A model generated the notes under the pieces. The model saw nothing but the letters and a program-made list of their open reading frames with translations. It did not search any database and was not told the DNA's origin. Position numbers and translations under genes: made by a program. Positions 27,001-36,338 of a stretch of 64,000 nt of DNA are shown here, in pieces. Position 1 is the stretch's first letter. Each line of letters begins with the position of its first letter. The stretch is from Anadara kagoshimensis. Taxonomy: Eukaryota; Mollusca; Bivalvia; Arcoida; Arcidae. The DNA lies in contig CM037866.1 of assembly GCA_021292105.1 (NCBI GenBank), positions 3,332,607 to 3,396,606 of the forward strand, written 5' to 3'.

Positions 27001-28180
27001 AATCACTTCTTGTTTAGCTAGCTACATTTGTCATGTGTCAAATCAAAATTGAGAATATAGAACTATGCTTTATATTTTTATTAGTTACAAACCATTGTTT
27101 AATATATTCTCCATAAGTTTCTGGTAAAATATACGACAAATATTTTGGTCCAAGCACTACTGCTGATGAATTGTAGTAAGAAACGTTCATCTAGTGCTGT
27201 TTAAATTAACACTGGTTTATATAGTTTTCTGTGTTTCATTATTTGTATTTCAGAGAGCACAGAATTAATGAGACAAAATGAATTAGAAGAAATGGCTGGA
27301 AAGTATCAGACAGAAATTGAGAAAAAAGAAGAAAATATAAAAAGAAATGAAAAAGAGAAACTTGAATTAAGAAAAAAAATAGAAAAACACGAAGAAGAGA
27401 ACCTTAAATTAAGAGAAAAAATGGAAGAAATCAAAAAAGAGAACCGTAGCTTAAGTAAAGAAATGGAAAAAAGCAAAGAAATGGAAAAATTCAAAGAAGA
27501 GAATCATAAATTAAGTATAGAAATGGAAAAAATCAATGAAGAGAGTCATAATTTAAATAGAAAAATAAAAAAAAAGACAGAAGAGAACCTTAAATTAAGA
27601 AAAGAAATTGAGACATACAAACAACGAATTGAAGATTTAGAAGCGAAAATTCAGGAGATGGACAGCAAAAACACTATACAATTTCAATTACTTAATGACA
27701 AAATGGATAAACTGTTGTCTAACATGTCTGACAGTACAAATTCTAAAAAAGCCATCAACGACGGGAAAAGTAAAGAAGAAAATAAAAGTGCACAAGTAGC
27801 AAACAGTGTGCAAAACAATGAAGATAGAGACGAGACAAGTTATGTTACAACCGATATTGGTAAAGGTGTGATATCGGGTTATGCTGGAAAACCCAAACCA
27901 TCACCAAACAATGAACACGATTCTGCTGGAAAACCCAAATTATCACAAAACAATGAACACAGAGACGAGCCAAACAATGTTAAAACCGGAAATGGTAAAG
28001 AAGTGAGATTGGTATCTGCTAAACTAGCCAAACATTCAAAGAAAGGTGAACATGAAGACAAGCCAAAAGATGTTAGAGTCGGTATCTATAATCTATCAAA
28101 AAAAAAAATATTGCCAGACATTAATGATATAAAACGAAAGCACTGGAGGCCTACAGGTCCGCCCAAACACTAAAAATAAA
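12412..28180 (+). CDS. Gene 1 model: OTU-like cassette(s) plus coiled-coil C-terminus
   Basis: Spliced plus-strand gene, CDS from the ATG at 12437 to the TAA at 28171-28173. Exons: 12412-12713, 15382-15641 (2a), 16221-16470 (3a), 24112-24374 (2b), 24977-25226 (3b), 27254-28173. Phases fit throughout: exon 1 ends phase 1, exon 2 runs phase 1 to 0, exon 3 phase 0 to 1, exon 4 starts phase 1. The a cassette gives about 568 aa, the b cassette 569 aa, both in series 739 aa, all without stops. No signal peptide or membrane segment is seen, so it is probably intracellular. The order is an all-helical N-terminus, an OTU-like region and a long charged coiled coil. The function is unknown; the OTU relation is inferred from one motif stretch in exon 3. 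Which cassette is used is unknown. Confidence 0.7.
12437..12713 (+). CDS. Gene 1 exon 1 (N-terminal, helical)
   Basis: Codes for 92 residues plus one base, starting MATSKRGQAKHG. The ATG is preceded by cacaaaa. The exon probably begins at 12412, after a good acceptor (CTAAC branch-like sequence, then ACATTTTAG), so a non-coding first exon lies further upstream and was not found. It ends ATG-ACA-G before the donor GTATGTT at 12714. The protein looks wholly helical and charged, with heptad-like leucines (LLQRFEQYLNRHHKLEEL) and a W-I-K-D segment near the end. Length and helicity would allow a death-fold or similar adaptor domain, but no family signature is recognised. Confidence 0.75.
12714..15381 (+). 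other. Gene 1 intron 1
   Basis: No exon was recognised. It contains FB1 arms at 12830-12925 (+) and 13510-13620 (-), AT-rich unique sequence at 13630-14580, and from 14586 the start of the duplicated block. Confidence 0.5.
15382..15641 (+). CDS. Gene 1 exon 2a (OTU-like cassette, first half, copy a)
   Basis: Begins after TATATTTTCAG, phase 1, and continues exon 1 as E-I-T-E-I-N-N-T. It codes for about 86 residues including TGVYASLEVLLEESVEKIK and ends AGA-CAG before GCGAGT. That donor is GC rather than GT; the same bases follow exon 2b, and phase 0 joins cleanly to exon 3. No D-G-x-C motif of active OTU peptidases is visible. It differs from exon 2b mainly at residues 24-33 (YPPLCDKNK region), at single sites near LLAARCLR, and at the end (KLYQFPLNKRQ). 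Confidence 0.75.
16221..16470 (+). CDS. Gene 1 exon 3a (OTU-like cassette, second half, copy a)
   Basis: Starts after TTTTATTCAG in phase 0 (VKSILIENKTIDSHISD) and ends in TTC-AGT-TTA-G before GTAAATA. The stretch EGDPFILYAAAIVYQHHIHV resembles the W-G-D-x-x-x-L-x-A-x-A...I-x-V segment of OTU domains. The later LSENNYFSL lies where active OTU enzymes have L...H-Y-x-S-[LV], with Asn where the catalytic His would be. The fold is therefore inferred to be OTU-like but probably not an active peptidase. Exon 3b differs by only about two residues. Confidence 0.75.
17859..19690 (+). other. Gene 1 intron between exons 3a and 2b: unique part
   Basis: No exon recognised. GTTATCTCCCTTT near 17975 is a motif common in bivalve repeats. 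Around 18270-18310 and 18830 there are CCAATC and AACGTCAC boxes that could be promoter elements, too weak to call. Confidence 0.3.
19697..20095 (+). repeat. ~182-bp tandem repeat, 2.2 units
   Basis: TTGTGAACT(T/C)AACTCCTCTTACA starts at 19697, 19881 and 20062; units share AACCTTGAAACTTCACAGAATG-like text and GGGGGTACCTACT. Lies in a gene 1 intron. Confidence 0.85.
20518..21640. repeat. GAT-rich complex array
   Basis: Long runs of GAT interspersed with a recurring phrase GACATTCAGTTCTGCTGCTG or GACATGAGTTCTGTTGCT, so the array is a higher-order repeat and not a simple microsatellite. His/Ile/Ser frames on the minus strand are artefacts. Confidence 0.85.
21235..21406. mobile_element. 172-bp MITE inside the GAT array, 6-bp target duplication
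   Basis: Ends CTAGGTTTCCA and TGGAAACATAG are inverted repeats; TTATGT flanks both sides (21229-21234 and 21407-21412). The interior has AATTAGTAGCCAA twice, in direct order. Confidence 0.75.
22797..23732 (+). mobile_element. Young insertion inside duplication copy 2
   Basis: Present only in copy 2; copy 1 reads straight through TTTTATTG-AATTAAAC. It begins TCCCCGGCCGCAACGCGGAG and nears its end with CGGCGGGGGACCC, so the ends are roughly inverted (TCCCC...GGGGA). TTG flanks both sides, a possible 3-bp target duplication. The interior has a ~172-bp unit repeated about 2.4 times (GTAAGCGCTCTCATGCC at 22887, 23059, 23231) and a CGTCCGTG-rich head of a kind common in bivalve repeats. No transposase ORF. 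Confidence 0.7.
24112..24374 (+). CDS. Gene 1 exon 2b (OTU-like cassette, first half, copy b)
   Basis: Duplicate of exon 2a with the same acceptor and the same GC donor (CAG|GCGAGT). It is one codon longer (263 bases). The reading frame is intact. Differences from 2a are nearly all amino-acid changing: E to A near the start, YPPLCDKNK replaced by IHISPCSKRK, Q to R, A to E, C to F, EK to GE, N to K, and KLYQFPLNKRQ to KPKPFPLDLGQ. By eye only one clear synonymous change (AGG/CGG) accompanies them. The exon appears functional and selectively diversified rather than decaying. Confidence 0.72.
24977..25226 (+). CDS. Gene 1 exon 3b (OTU-like cassette, second half, copy b)
   Basis: Duplicate of exon 3a, same length (250 bases), acceptor TATTCAG and donor GTAAATA. 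It is open throughout. Two amino-acid differences are seen (AAA to AAS before IVYQHH; SERES to SERKS) with two silent ones. It ends in phase 1, so it can splice to exon 4. Exon 3a can also splice to exon 2b, which would give a protein with two OTU-like units in series. Confidence 0.72.
26780..27055 (+). repeat. FB1 arm in the intron before exon 4
   Basis: ACAAACATACCTTTCCATGTCCAAATCAC near 26787, then a second start near 26918, GAGGCCGGGTGCTAT, and TTGTTTAGCTAGCTACA. Two overlapping partial arms. Confidence 0.55.
27141..27224 (+). ncRNA. Hammerhead-ribozyme-derived repeat, copy 3, 30 bases before exon 4 of gene 1
   Basis: TTTTGGTCCAAGCACTA, CTGATGA (27163-27169), GAAA (27180-27183) and TAGTGCT (27192-27198) are all kept. 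Stem II is weak (TT/AA) and stem III is broken. Candidate cleavage triplet ATC at 27189-27191. It lies within the last 115 bases of the intron before exon 4. Confidence 0.55.
27254..28173 (+). CDS. Gene 1 exon 4 (coiled coil and low-complexity C-terminus)
   Basis: Starts after TTTGTATTTCAG in phase 1 (E-S-T-E-L-M-R-Q-N) and runs open for 306 codons to TAA. The first ~150 residues are a strongly charged Lys/Glu coiled coil with a short repeated motif (EENxKLxxEMEK), which grew by small in-frame duplications. The rest is Ser/Asn/Lys-rich and contains two copies of AGKPK(P/L)S(P/Q)NNEH. The tail ends KHWRPTGPPKH. The coiled coil suggests oligomerisation. It resembles generic coiled coils only, so no homology call is made. 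Confidence 0.8.
28175..28180 (+). promoter_or_regulatory. Candidate poly(A) signal of gene 1
   Basis: AATAAA starts one base after the TAA stop (TAA-A-AATAAA), so the 3' UTR could be very short. No second canonical signal was noted within the next 60 bases. Confidence 0.4.
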
Positions 28181-28244
28181 CTATACAAGTCCATTTTCAA
28201 TTGAAAATATATACGTACCGAATTCTATTCAATATTATACAATT

Positions 28245-28378
28245 ATTGACTTTTGATGAGGTAAACATAAGGATTTATCAACCTTAAACACATTATATTA
28301 ACCGAGGCCGTAGGCCGAGGTGAATATTATATTTTTGAGGTTGATAAATCCTTATGTCTACAGAATCGAAAGTCAAAA
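28245..28378. mobile_element. Foldback element 3' of gene 1
   Basis: TTGACTTTTGAT...CATAAGGATTTATCAACCT is mirrored by AGGTTGATAAATCCTTATG...ATCGAAAGTCAA around a centre with CCGAGGCCGTAGGCCGAGG. A repeat type known from bivalves. Confidence 0.75.
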
Positions 28379-28671
28379 GTTGTTTTATTATATGACCAGT
28401 GATTTTAATTACCATATTATTATGTTTAATACTACAAAACATAAAAATGTCCTTTTCTTTTTTCAATGTTACATCATGTATTGCCGCGTGCGTTTTTGTG
28501 CAGTGAACATTGCCTATTGTTACGTCATAAAAACGTCTCATGTGTTTGTTATTGCACGGTGAATATAACAATTTATCAGGCTCGCCAAACGCCTTCTTAA
28601 CCAATCAGAAAAGGGCAAAATCATTGGCCATATAATAAGTTTTTCATGAATGGCTTTCACATTGCCAGTTT

Positions 28672-28922
28672 CGAAGTTTTTACTTCGCTTCTGAATTGTG
28701 ATTCAGATATGGATTAGTATGTTTGTTTTTTATTATATATTATTCTATCAAACCCATACATACTGGTCCATGTCATAATTCCAAAGCAAAATAAAAAGAA
28801 TTTTTGAAAAACGCAAATTAAGTTAAACATGTGAACTTTCAACAAGTGAAGTGAGGTCAGATGCTCTGGAAGGATAAGGACTTCCTTACTATCAAAAACA
28901 CCTGTCAGGTGTGATTAAATAA
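28672..28922. mobile_element. FB1 foldback element, one arm shortened
   Basis: Minus arm fragment (CGAAGTTTTTACTTCGCTTC...ATGGATTAGTATGTTTG), a shared centre TTTATTATATATTATTCTATCAAAC, and a full plus arm to CACCTGTCAGGTGTG. Confidence 0.65.
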
Positions 28923-29040
28923 TAATGACCATGTTTTGTAAATTTGATTATTATGTACAAATGTTCAGTTTTTATTATTTTATTACTTGTGTATTTTTTA
29001 ACTATTTTATGGATGTAAATTTCATTCAATTTTGATAACA

Positions 29041-29372
29041 TGGCGGGTGTAGCTAACTTAACAGGAGGTGCTTACCCTTTCGTAGCACATGGCCTCATTT
29101 TTCTGGTGGAAGTTCACGTGTCTAACCCAACTTTTCAGTTTCAAAGTTTTTACTTTGATTCTGGATTGTGAAAGGGAAAATTATGTTTGTTTTTTATTAT
29201 ATATTATTCTATCAAACACATTCATACTGGTCCATGTCATAATTCTAAAGCAAAGTAAAAACTTTGAAAACTGCATATTAAGTGAAACATGTGAACTGCA
29301 ACAAATAAAGTGAGGTCAGATGCTCAGGAAGGATAAGGACTTCCTTTATATCAAAAACACCTGTTATGTGTG
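29041..29372. mobile_element. FB1 foldback element with both arms
   Basis: Left arm TGGCGGGTGTAGCTAACTTA...GTGGAAGTTCACGTG...AAAGTTTTTACTTTG and right arm AAAGTAAAAACTTTG...CATGTGAACTG...CTTCCTTTATATC are inverted copies around TTATATATTATTCTATCAAAC. This explains the one-armed FB1 copies elsewhere as halves. Confidence 0.75.
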
Positions 29373-29399
29373 ATTTAACAATAAGGGACATAAAGGTTG

Positions 29400-30520
29400 G
29401 ACTGTAATTTATAATTGTATTTATTTATTTATTATATATACACCTGAACCCCCTAGCATAAAGGCAGACTTTGTCGGCCTTCAATGACTATACATGGAGA
29501 CCAATGTTTACCAACCTATGCCCCTGCCTGTCATTTATATTTATAAGATAATACATATATTATTACATAATCTATACTTGTATTTATTCATTAAAAATCT
29601 ACAAATATATGGGATTTAATAAAAAATATAAATATAACATTTTTTTTACATTTGTTACATAGTATTTACATGACAGTAATGTACAAAACTAACTAAAGGT
29701 CATCCACAATCTGATTGCAAATTATACAGCAAGCCCATTTTAATATTAGAGAAAACAGCTAAAGTACAGAACTGTCGGAAGTGTAACACTAAGCTTATGA
29801 ATTGACGGATCGTCAGCCACGCCCACAATGTTCCAACAAGGGCCCAGCATGTTTGAATTACACACTGTAAAAAGAGTGAAAACTCCACCCGAATCGCGCC
29901 ATTTTATAACGTCACTGATACTTGTATATCATTAGTTGCCACGACGCTGTTTTGATACTGTAATGGCAGACAGTGTCAGAACATAAACAAATGCTGGCAA
30001 TACGTCAATTAGACAGCACATCTCGGTCCTCTTTCACCGTATCTCGACAGCTTTTTAGCAGCTGATATATACATCTCACCAGTTTTGCGATGTCCACTAG
30101 CTATTCATATCTTGACCACTGGGCAGTCGTAATATGAATCTTTTTTTCATTAGTTCGGTGTTAAACTTTCGACAGGTCTGTACTGTTTATATTATAACTG
30201 TAATCCAACTTTTTTTCAGGAATATTAACTTTCGTGATCCTCTGATCAAAACCATTAATTTATTTTTGCTGTATTGACTTTAACTGAAAATTTTATAGAA
30301 TCAAAAACAAAAATAATATCAATTTCAAAACAAGTTCGTGTTAATTAACTGTCATGATTTAATTTGTACTTGTGAATAATGTGTGAACATTAATGGCATG
30401 TGAATAGAAGTTGGTTTACAGTATAATATTATTCATAAATCTGCCATTTTTTTAAAAGTGAAATCCGCAATTATCCTACCATGTTTCAGAGTTCATTTTG
30501 ATTTTAAATTCATACTGATG
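29400..30520. other. Intergenic stretch between the two convergent genes
   Basis: No gene recognised. Around 29890-30060 the sequence is less AT-rich (GAATCGCGCC, ATAACGTCACTG, TTTCACCGTATCTCGACAGC) and might hold regulatory or unannotated exon sequence; no open frame supports a call. Confidence 0.3.
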
Positions 30521-30524
30521 TTGT

Positions 30525-31440
30525 TGGAGGCACAAAGATGAGCCACTGTTAACACTGAAGTTCAAGCAAATATATATATATAAAAAAAAAATTACTATTG
30601 GACAGATTGTCAATAAATCTCATTTATCCACTAACAATTATGTGAACCATATATTGACACATACATTGTAGGTAAAAAACATTCTGTGTTTTTGAATTGA
30701 TTTTGAATTTGGTTTGAGGCACAAAATCTAAACCATTGTCAACAGACTTTATCCAAAATTTATAAACAAAAAACTGTTAGTATTGGATGGATTGTCAATG
30801 AAGTTCAAGCAAATGTATAAAAAACAAAAAACCGTTAATATATTGGACAGATTGTCAATAAATATCATTTATCCACTTACATATGTGAACCATATATTGA
30901 CACATACATTGTAAGTGAAAAACATTCTGTGTATCAGAATTGATTTTAATTTTGGTTTGAGGCACAAAATCTGAACCATTGTCAACAGACTTTATCCAAA
31001 ATTTATAAACCAAAAAACTGTTAGTATTGGATGGATTGTCAATGAAGTTCAAGCAATTGTATAAAAAACAAAAAACCGTTAATATATTGGACAGATTGTC
31101 AATAAATATCATTTATCCACTTACATATGTGAACCATATATTGACACATACATTGTAAGTGAAAAACATTCTGTGTATTAAATTGATTTTGATTTTGGTT
31201 GAAGGCACAAAATCTGAACCATTGTCAACAGACTTTATCCAAAACTGAAGTTCAAGAAAATGTATAAACAAAAAATCGTTAATATTGGACAGATTGTTAA
31301 TGAATTGCATTTATCCACTCACAATTGCATACAAGTGAAAAAAAAAATATTGGACGGATTGTCAATGAATTGCATTTATCCACTCACAAATGCATACAAG
31401 TGAAAAAAAAAAAAAAAATATTGGACGGATTGTCAATGAA
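30525..31440 (+). repeat. ~245-bp satellite array
   Basis: GACAGATTGTCAATAAAT starts near 30601, 30846 and 31090, with a shorter unit at 31288 and two ~70-bp derivatives to 31435. Units contain AACCATATATTGACACATACATTG and CATTGTCAACAGACTTTATCC. Confidence 0.85.
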
Positions 31441-32322
31441 AAACATTAATTATGTGTACATATATCACCACATATAGGTAAACAACATTGACCTGTTCGT
31501 TTGACCTTTAATTTAAAAATTTATTATGGAGTGATGTAAAGGCACCACACGTGTCAATTTCCTCTTCCTTATGAGAACATGCACTAATCAAGTGCGGGGG
31601 TCATATAATATCTGTGCATCTTAACACTGTCCATGCATTTGGTGAATATTATTAACAAGAGGTCAAGTGGACAGGTCAATGGTGTTCGCCTATATAATGA
31701 AACTGCTAGAAAAACAATTTAAAAGAGACATGGAAATACTAACTCAATTTATTTTAACCTAAATTTTAGTTAAATGTTTAAACCTAAACACTGACAATAA
31801 ATAAATAAAATAAATAAAAATAAATAAACAAACAAATAAATTAGTGAATAAAATAAAATTAAATGAAATACATTTATATTTTAAAAAAGTCCCAGACAAC
31901 AAGGAAACTTGGGTTACAACAACAAAAATGTAAAAATAAAAAATTATGGAATCAAAATTTAAGAAAAATAATAAAAAGTTAAAAATAACCAATATCAATA
32001 GCAAATGCATTTCAAAAATTCAAAGAAAGATTTCTCCTCTACTTTGATTTCAAGCTCACCCTTTTGACATTGTATAGACTTCATGTGTTTGTGAATACTG
32101 AAATGTTTGATATCAGATTGGGATTGGAGTTTGAGCCCAATACCTTTAATTGATAGCTGAAAAAATTGTTAGTTTTTGTATCAAACCAATCGGTCAATCT
32201 GACCCCCCCTCTTTTTTTTATGGATTTTTTTTTTTTTTTCATTTTCCCATAAATTTCCTTCAAATTGTTTAGAAAAATTTGTAAATTAAAAAAGCACAAC
32301 TGCAGACACTGCCACATTTAAA
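31440..32322. other. AT-rich intergenic stretch
   Basis: AATAAATAAA microsatellite at about 31796-31842, a T-run near 32211-32239, otherwise nothing recognised. Confidence 0.4.
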
Positions 32323-32565
32323 CTCTCTCTCACTCTGACAACTGTGGTATGCTCTCGCTATTTATGGTGGAGGTACTGGGTTCAAACCCCGGCTAGGTCC
32401 ATTGAGGACTTGAAAATAGATACTGGTACTGATTGTTATTTCGCAAATCACTCCCCATTTAGAAATGAAAATTACTAGGATAAGACCTTATAACTGGATA
32501 TCTGGTGATGTCTCGATAAAAGTGAAATATTCTTCACTGGGATGTTAAACCTCATCCCATTCATT
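32323..32565 (+). mobile_element. tRNA-derived SINE family 1, diverged copy
   Basis: A-box-like GTGGTATGCTCTCGCTATTTATGG and B-box-like GGGTTCAAACCCC head; tail GATGTCTCGATAAAAGTGAAATATTCTTCACTGGGATGTTAAAC matches the tails at 60170 and (inverted) 54110. A TC microsatellite (32570-32593) follows and then (CA)n at 32620-32642. Confidence 0.65.
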
Positions 32566-33154
32566 CACTCTCTCTCTCTCTCTCTCTCTCTCTAAGCAAT
32601 ACAAATACAGAATAGCAAAAACACACACACACACACACACACATAAATATCATTTTGATACAAGCAGTACAAATTACCCTGAAATTGCATATTTTACCAC
32701 AAACAAATAAATGCTTTTAATCTGGAATATTTACAATTGCAATATCTTTGCTTCAATAAAGTATTTGACATTGACTATACTTTGCAACTTCATAGAGACA
32801 TTGCTCCATGCGCTGATGTAATGACGTCAGATGTCAAATGCTCTCGTTGACTGACAGGAGATGACCCTTTTTTTATGAGAAGGTGCACCAACAACACATT
32901 TCAAAATTGTTTTCAAATTTAAAAACTATATCTTAATGATTTAAATGCAAAGTTGTTTTTCTTAAAATACAATTATCTTGGATTTTTTTCTGGAAAAATA
33001 TAAAAATGTGGGTAAATTATATTTATTATAACTACACTAAAGGATTATTTTAGCTGAAAAACAATTTAAGCCTTAGCAAAATGAGGTTTTCAAAAATTTA
33101 TTTTGTGAATATTTTCAGTTTGTAATGATATTACAAGTTTTAAACATGTATAAT

Positions 33155-33531
33155 ACAGTCAAACTTATAAGTTATAAGTCTATAAAGGCCACCCAAGAGA
33201 ACCAGTTAAATGGCCTTTATGGACAGATGGCCTTTATATACAGTAAAACCTCGTTATGATGCCCTCGATAACTTTGCCACCTCGCTTATCGCCACACTAT
33301 TTTGAAGTCCCAAAATCCATTTTGTTTATGTTTTTCTTTATCCGCCTCCCCCGATTTATCGCCAAACCCCTTTATAACGTCGAAATTTGACTGAACAAAT
33401 GGTGGCGATGATCGAGGTTTTACTGTACAGGTTCAAATAATATGAATAAAGAACAATTGGGATACAATTCTACTGGCCTTTATAAGCAGGTGACCCTTAT
33501 ATAGAGGTGGTTTTTAAGGCAGGTTGGGCTG
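33155..33531. mobile_element. MITE-B, split by a nested MITE-A
   Basis: Left part CAGTCAAACTTATAAG...GGCCTTTATATA (33155-33240); right part CAGGTTCAAATAATATG...GGCAGGTTGGGCTG (33428-33531). Together they match uninterrupted MITE-B copies such as 53888-54066. TA flanks. Confidence 0.85.
33241..33425. mobile_element. MITE-A (pogo/Tc1-type ends), nested in MITE-B
   Basis: 185 bp, ends CAGTAAAACCTCG and CGAGGTTTTACTG, flanked by TA on both sides (33239-33240, 33426-33427). Removing it and one TA restores MITE-B exactly. The end sequence and TA target are typical of pogo/Tigger-like elements. Confidence 0.85.
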
Positions 33532-33533
33532 TA

Positions 33534-35607
33534 ATTTTTGGTTGGCAATGCAGCTTTGTATGTTAATACAATCTTTTTTAATATTTCATCAAATTTAAAA
33601 ATCTTTAAAAATGACTTAATATTATGCAAATAAATATTAGTAAAATGAATAAGTTTTACAATTTTTTTAATTAATTATATATTTAAAGATTTGATGTATA
33701 TAATAATAATAATAATAATAATTAAATATCACAATAAATAATTTAAATGTATATCTATTCTGAATAAAATAAAAAAAATATTTCTGTAAAAATATCACAT
33801 CACTGAGAATACTGCTACTACTGGGTGGATCCTTCTATATGAATGTTCCCCATTAAAGGTCAAACAGAAAGGTCAAAGTTGTTTGCCCCTACATATCTTA
33901 TATGTGGATGTATGCGGGAGTGAAAGACTGTATGTGTCCTTGTGTTTTTTTTGTCACTTATATTTATTGTAAAATGTAAAAAATATAAATAAAAAAATCA
34001 CATCACAGGAATGCTTAGAAATTATGTTATATCTATCTAAACTCCTTATCATAGTGCATCAAGTTTGACACGGTGACTTGACCTTTAATTTGGAAATTAG
34101 ATTGGGCTAACAAACTGTGTGATTTAGGTAAGACATCATGTTTCATTACCATAAACACCGGATATGTACCTAGAATTACTATCAACTATCCTTATATCAA
34201 TTTATAACCCCCCAGGGTGAAAATTGGTTGTGCCATTTTAGTATCCTTTTGCACCATTATATCATTTCCACCACAAATTTTTATAAATCCTTAGTCCTTA
34301 TGAGCCAATATGATACTGAACTGCTTTAATTTATTGAGAGTGTGATAAAGATATGAACAATTATTTTGACTTCCCTCCTTCCTTCTTTCTTAATCCGGAC
34401 AGGGGTCATACTGCAAATACACCATTTAGATATTTATGATGTTTTACAACAGTAAAATTACCTTTCGCAGCATTATGCAGACTCTTGTTTGCAGCTACAT
34501 AAATTGCTCTTTTGAGCTTTTATGTATGTTGTGGTCTGAAGTTTTACAATTTAATCGAGGAAAACGGAAATGATAGCTCTAAAAATATGTAACTGGCACA
34601 AAAGGACACTTTCCTTACACAATAGATAGTTCCAATGGATCTCTAGCAGACAAATTTTTCAGTAAAGTGGTTGCCATTTTGTTGGTCAATCTATATCGTA
34701 TATCTATCTATTTTAACCAAATTTGTTAATTTTTAATTTATTGTTTTTCAAAAAGTAAACGGGATATCAATAAAGTTTTTAAATTTATAAAATTGTCAAT
34801 GTTTTTACTTTGATTTGGTATATTTTATAAGATTTTTGTCCCCATAACAAGGATGTGACAATAAATTTTATACACCCTATTTTAGAAAGAATTCATAAGA
34901 TTCAATTTTTAAATACCTTCAAAATGGCTGCTACTTTACCTGTGAAGTGGACAGTGTGATGTCACATGGGAACTATCTATAGATACATCTGTTTTAATAT
35001 TCAAATATAGGTCAAACAGCCAGGTCAAACTTGACACATTATAACATTATATATTAATCAAGCACTATATAAAAATTATTCATCCACAGATAAAAATCTG
35101 TTAATACATAAATTATGTAAATATTAATAGATATTTTAAACTTCTTAATGGGGTAGATTCTACTGACATATAAATTTTTTCTAATAAAACAATTTGTGAT
35201 TCCAAACGAGAAAAATCAAAATTTCTTAATGGGCTTTATTCATACACTCTGTATCTTTTTCTTTAACTTCTAAATGGACTAGATTCTAATCTACTAACAC
35301 ATAATTTTTTAAATAAAACAATTTGTAATTTCCCAACAAGATAAGTCAAGATTTTTCAATGGGCGTCACTCTTATACTTTGTATCCTTTTTAAACTTCTT
35401 AACGGGTAGACATACAAGCAGTAAGCCTTCCCCATGTCAATTTCATTTGTGGGGGTATAATTCCTTTATTTTGCTTGCAGAGTGTATAATTGGCTCAGTA
35501 CATCTAGATGACACCTGGCCTGTAAACTTCTTTTGTGGGGGTATAATTCCTTTATTCAAAATCTATTAATTTTAAGCAAATTAGGAATTGTAACCACTAT
35601 AATAATA
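33534..35607. other. Intergenic stretch 3' of gene 2
   Basis: No gene recognised; AT-rich with (ATA)n at 33699-33722. Text at 35135-35185, 35210-35290 and 35330-35405 is mutually similar (CTTCTTAATGGG...CTA), and GTGGGGGTATAATTCCTTTATT occurs twice (35450, 35535), showing diverged local repeats. Confidence 0.4.
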
Positions 35608-35608
35608 C

Positions 35609-35902
35609 ATTAAAACCTCGTTATAATGCCCCTTGATAACTTTGCCACCCGCATATTGCCACAGTAAAACCTCATTATAATGCCCCTTGATAACTTTGCC
35701 ACCTCGCTTATTGCCACAGTAAAACCTCGTTATAATGCCCCTTAATAACTTTGCCACCTCGCTTATCGCAACACTATTTTGAAGTCCCAAAATCCATTTT
35801 GTTTATGTTTTTCATTATGAGTCACCCCAATTTATCGCCACACCCCTTTATAACGCCAAAATTTGACTGAACAAATGGTGGCGATGAATCAAGGTTTTAC
35901 TG
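35609..35902. mobile_element. MITE-A with its left end in triplicate
   Basis: The first 54-55 bp (CAGTAAAACCTCGTTATAATGCC...TTGCCA) occurs three times, at 35609, 35662 and 35717, before the rest of the element, which ends CAAGGTTTTACTG. The first unit is slightly truncated (CATTAAAACC). Confidence 0.85.
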
Positions 35903-36055
35903 TAGTTATTAAGGGCTGGTTTAACATAAATAAATAAAACTCCAGATGAAATTGTACAGACACACAGACAAGGTGATTCCAGTATTACCCCTACCCCCAC
36001 CCCCAATAAATGATGTTAAAATTGGTTAATTTAAAATCTATAAAATCTGATTACA

Positions 36056-36338
36056 TTAAGCATTATATTCATTATAATAATAATTATTAGGCCCTGGTTC
36101 AACAACTAGATCACCATCATCATAAACGCTTTGATACGTGTCTGTAGCTAAAAAGTTCTCGTGACTTTCTCTCTCGCGTCTTTGTCTCGAGGGACTTTCA
36201 ATTCCCTCCCCTGATTCTCTGTGATGATGACGTCTCTTCTTCCTCTTCTTCTTTCGTTTCTTCTGTTCGTATTCGTCATATGTGTAGTCTAAGGCAGGAA
36301 GCCTGTTACCTCGTGGAGTGTAACCATCCTTCATAGAT
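36056..36338 (-). CDS. Gene 2 last exon (basic, tyrosine-rich C-terminus)
   Basis: Acceptor after a T-run (TTTTTTAG); open to TAA at 36056-36058. Begins SMKDGYTPRGNRLPALDYTYDEYEQ, then a polybasic block (KKRKKKRKKRRHHH), a Ser/Arg/Glu-rich part, and DTYQSVYDDGD and NNYYYNEYNA at the end. Ten tyrosines in about 93 residues make phosphorylation likely (inference). The polybasic run could bind phospholipid or act as a nuclear signal. No canonical AATAAA was noticed close downstream on this strand. Confidence 0.85.
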
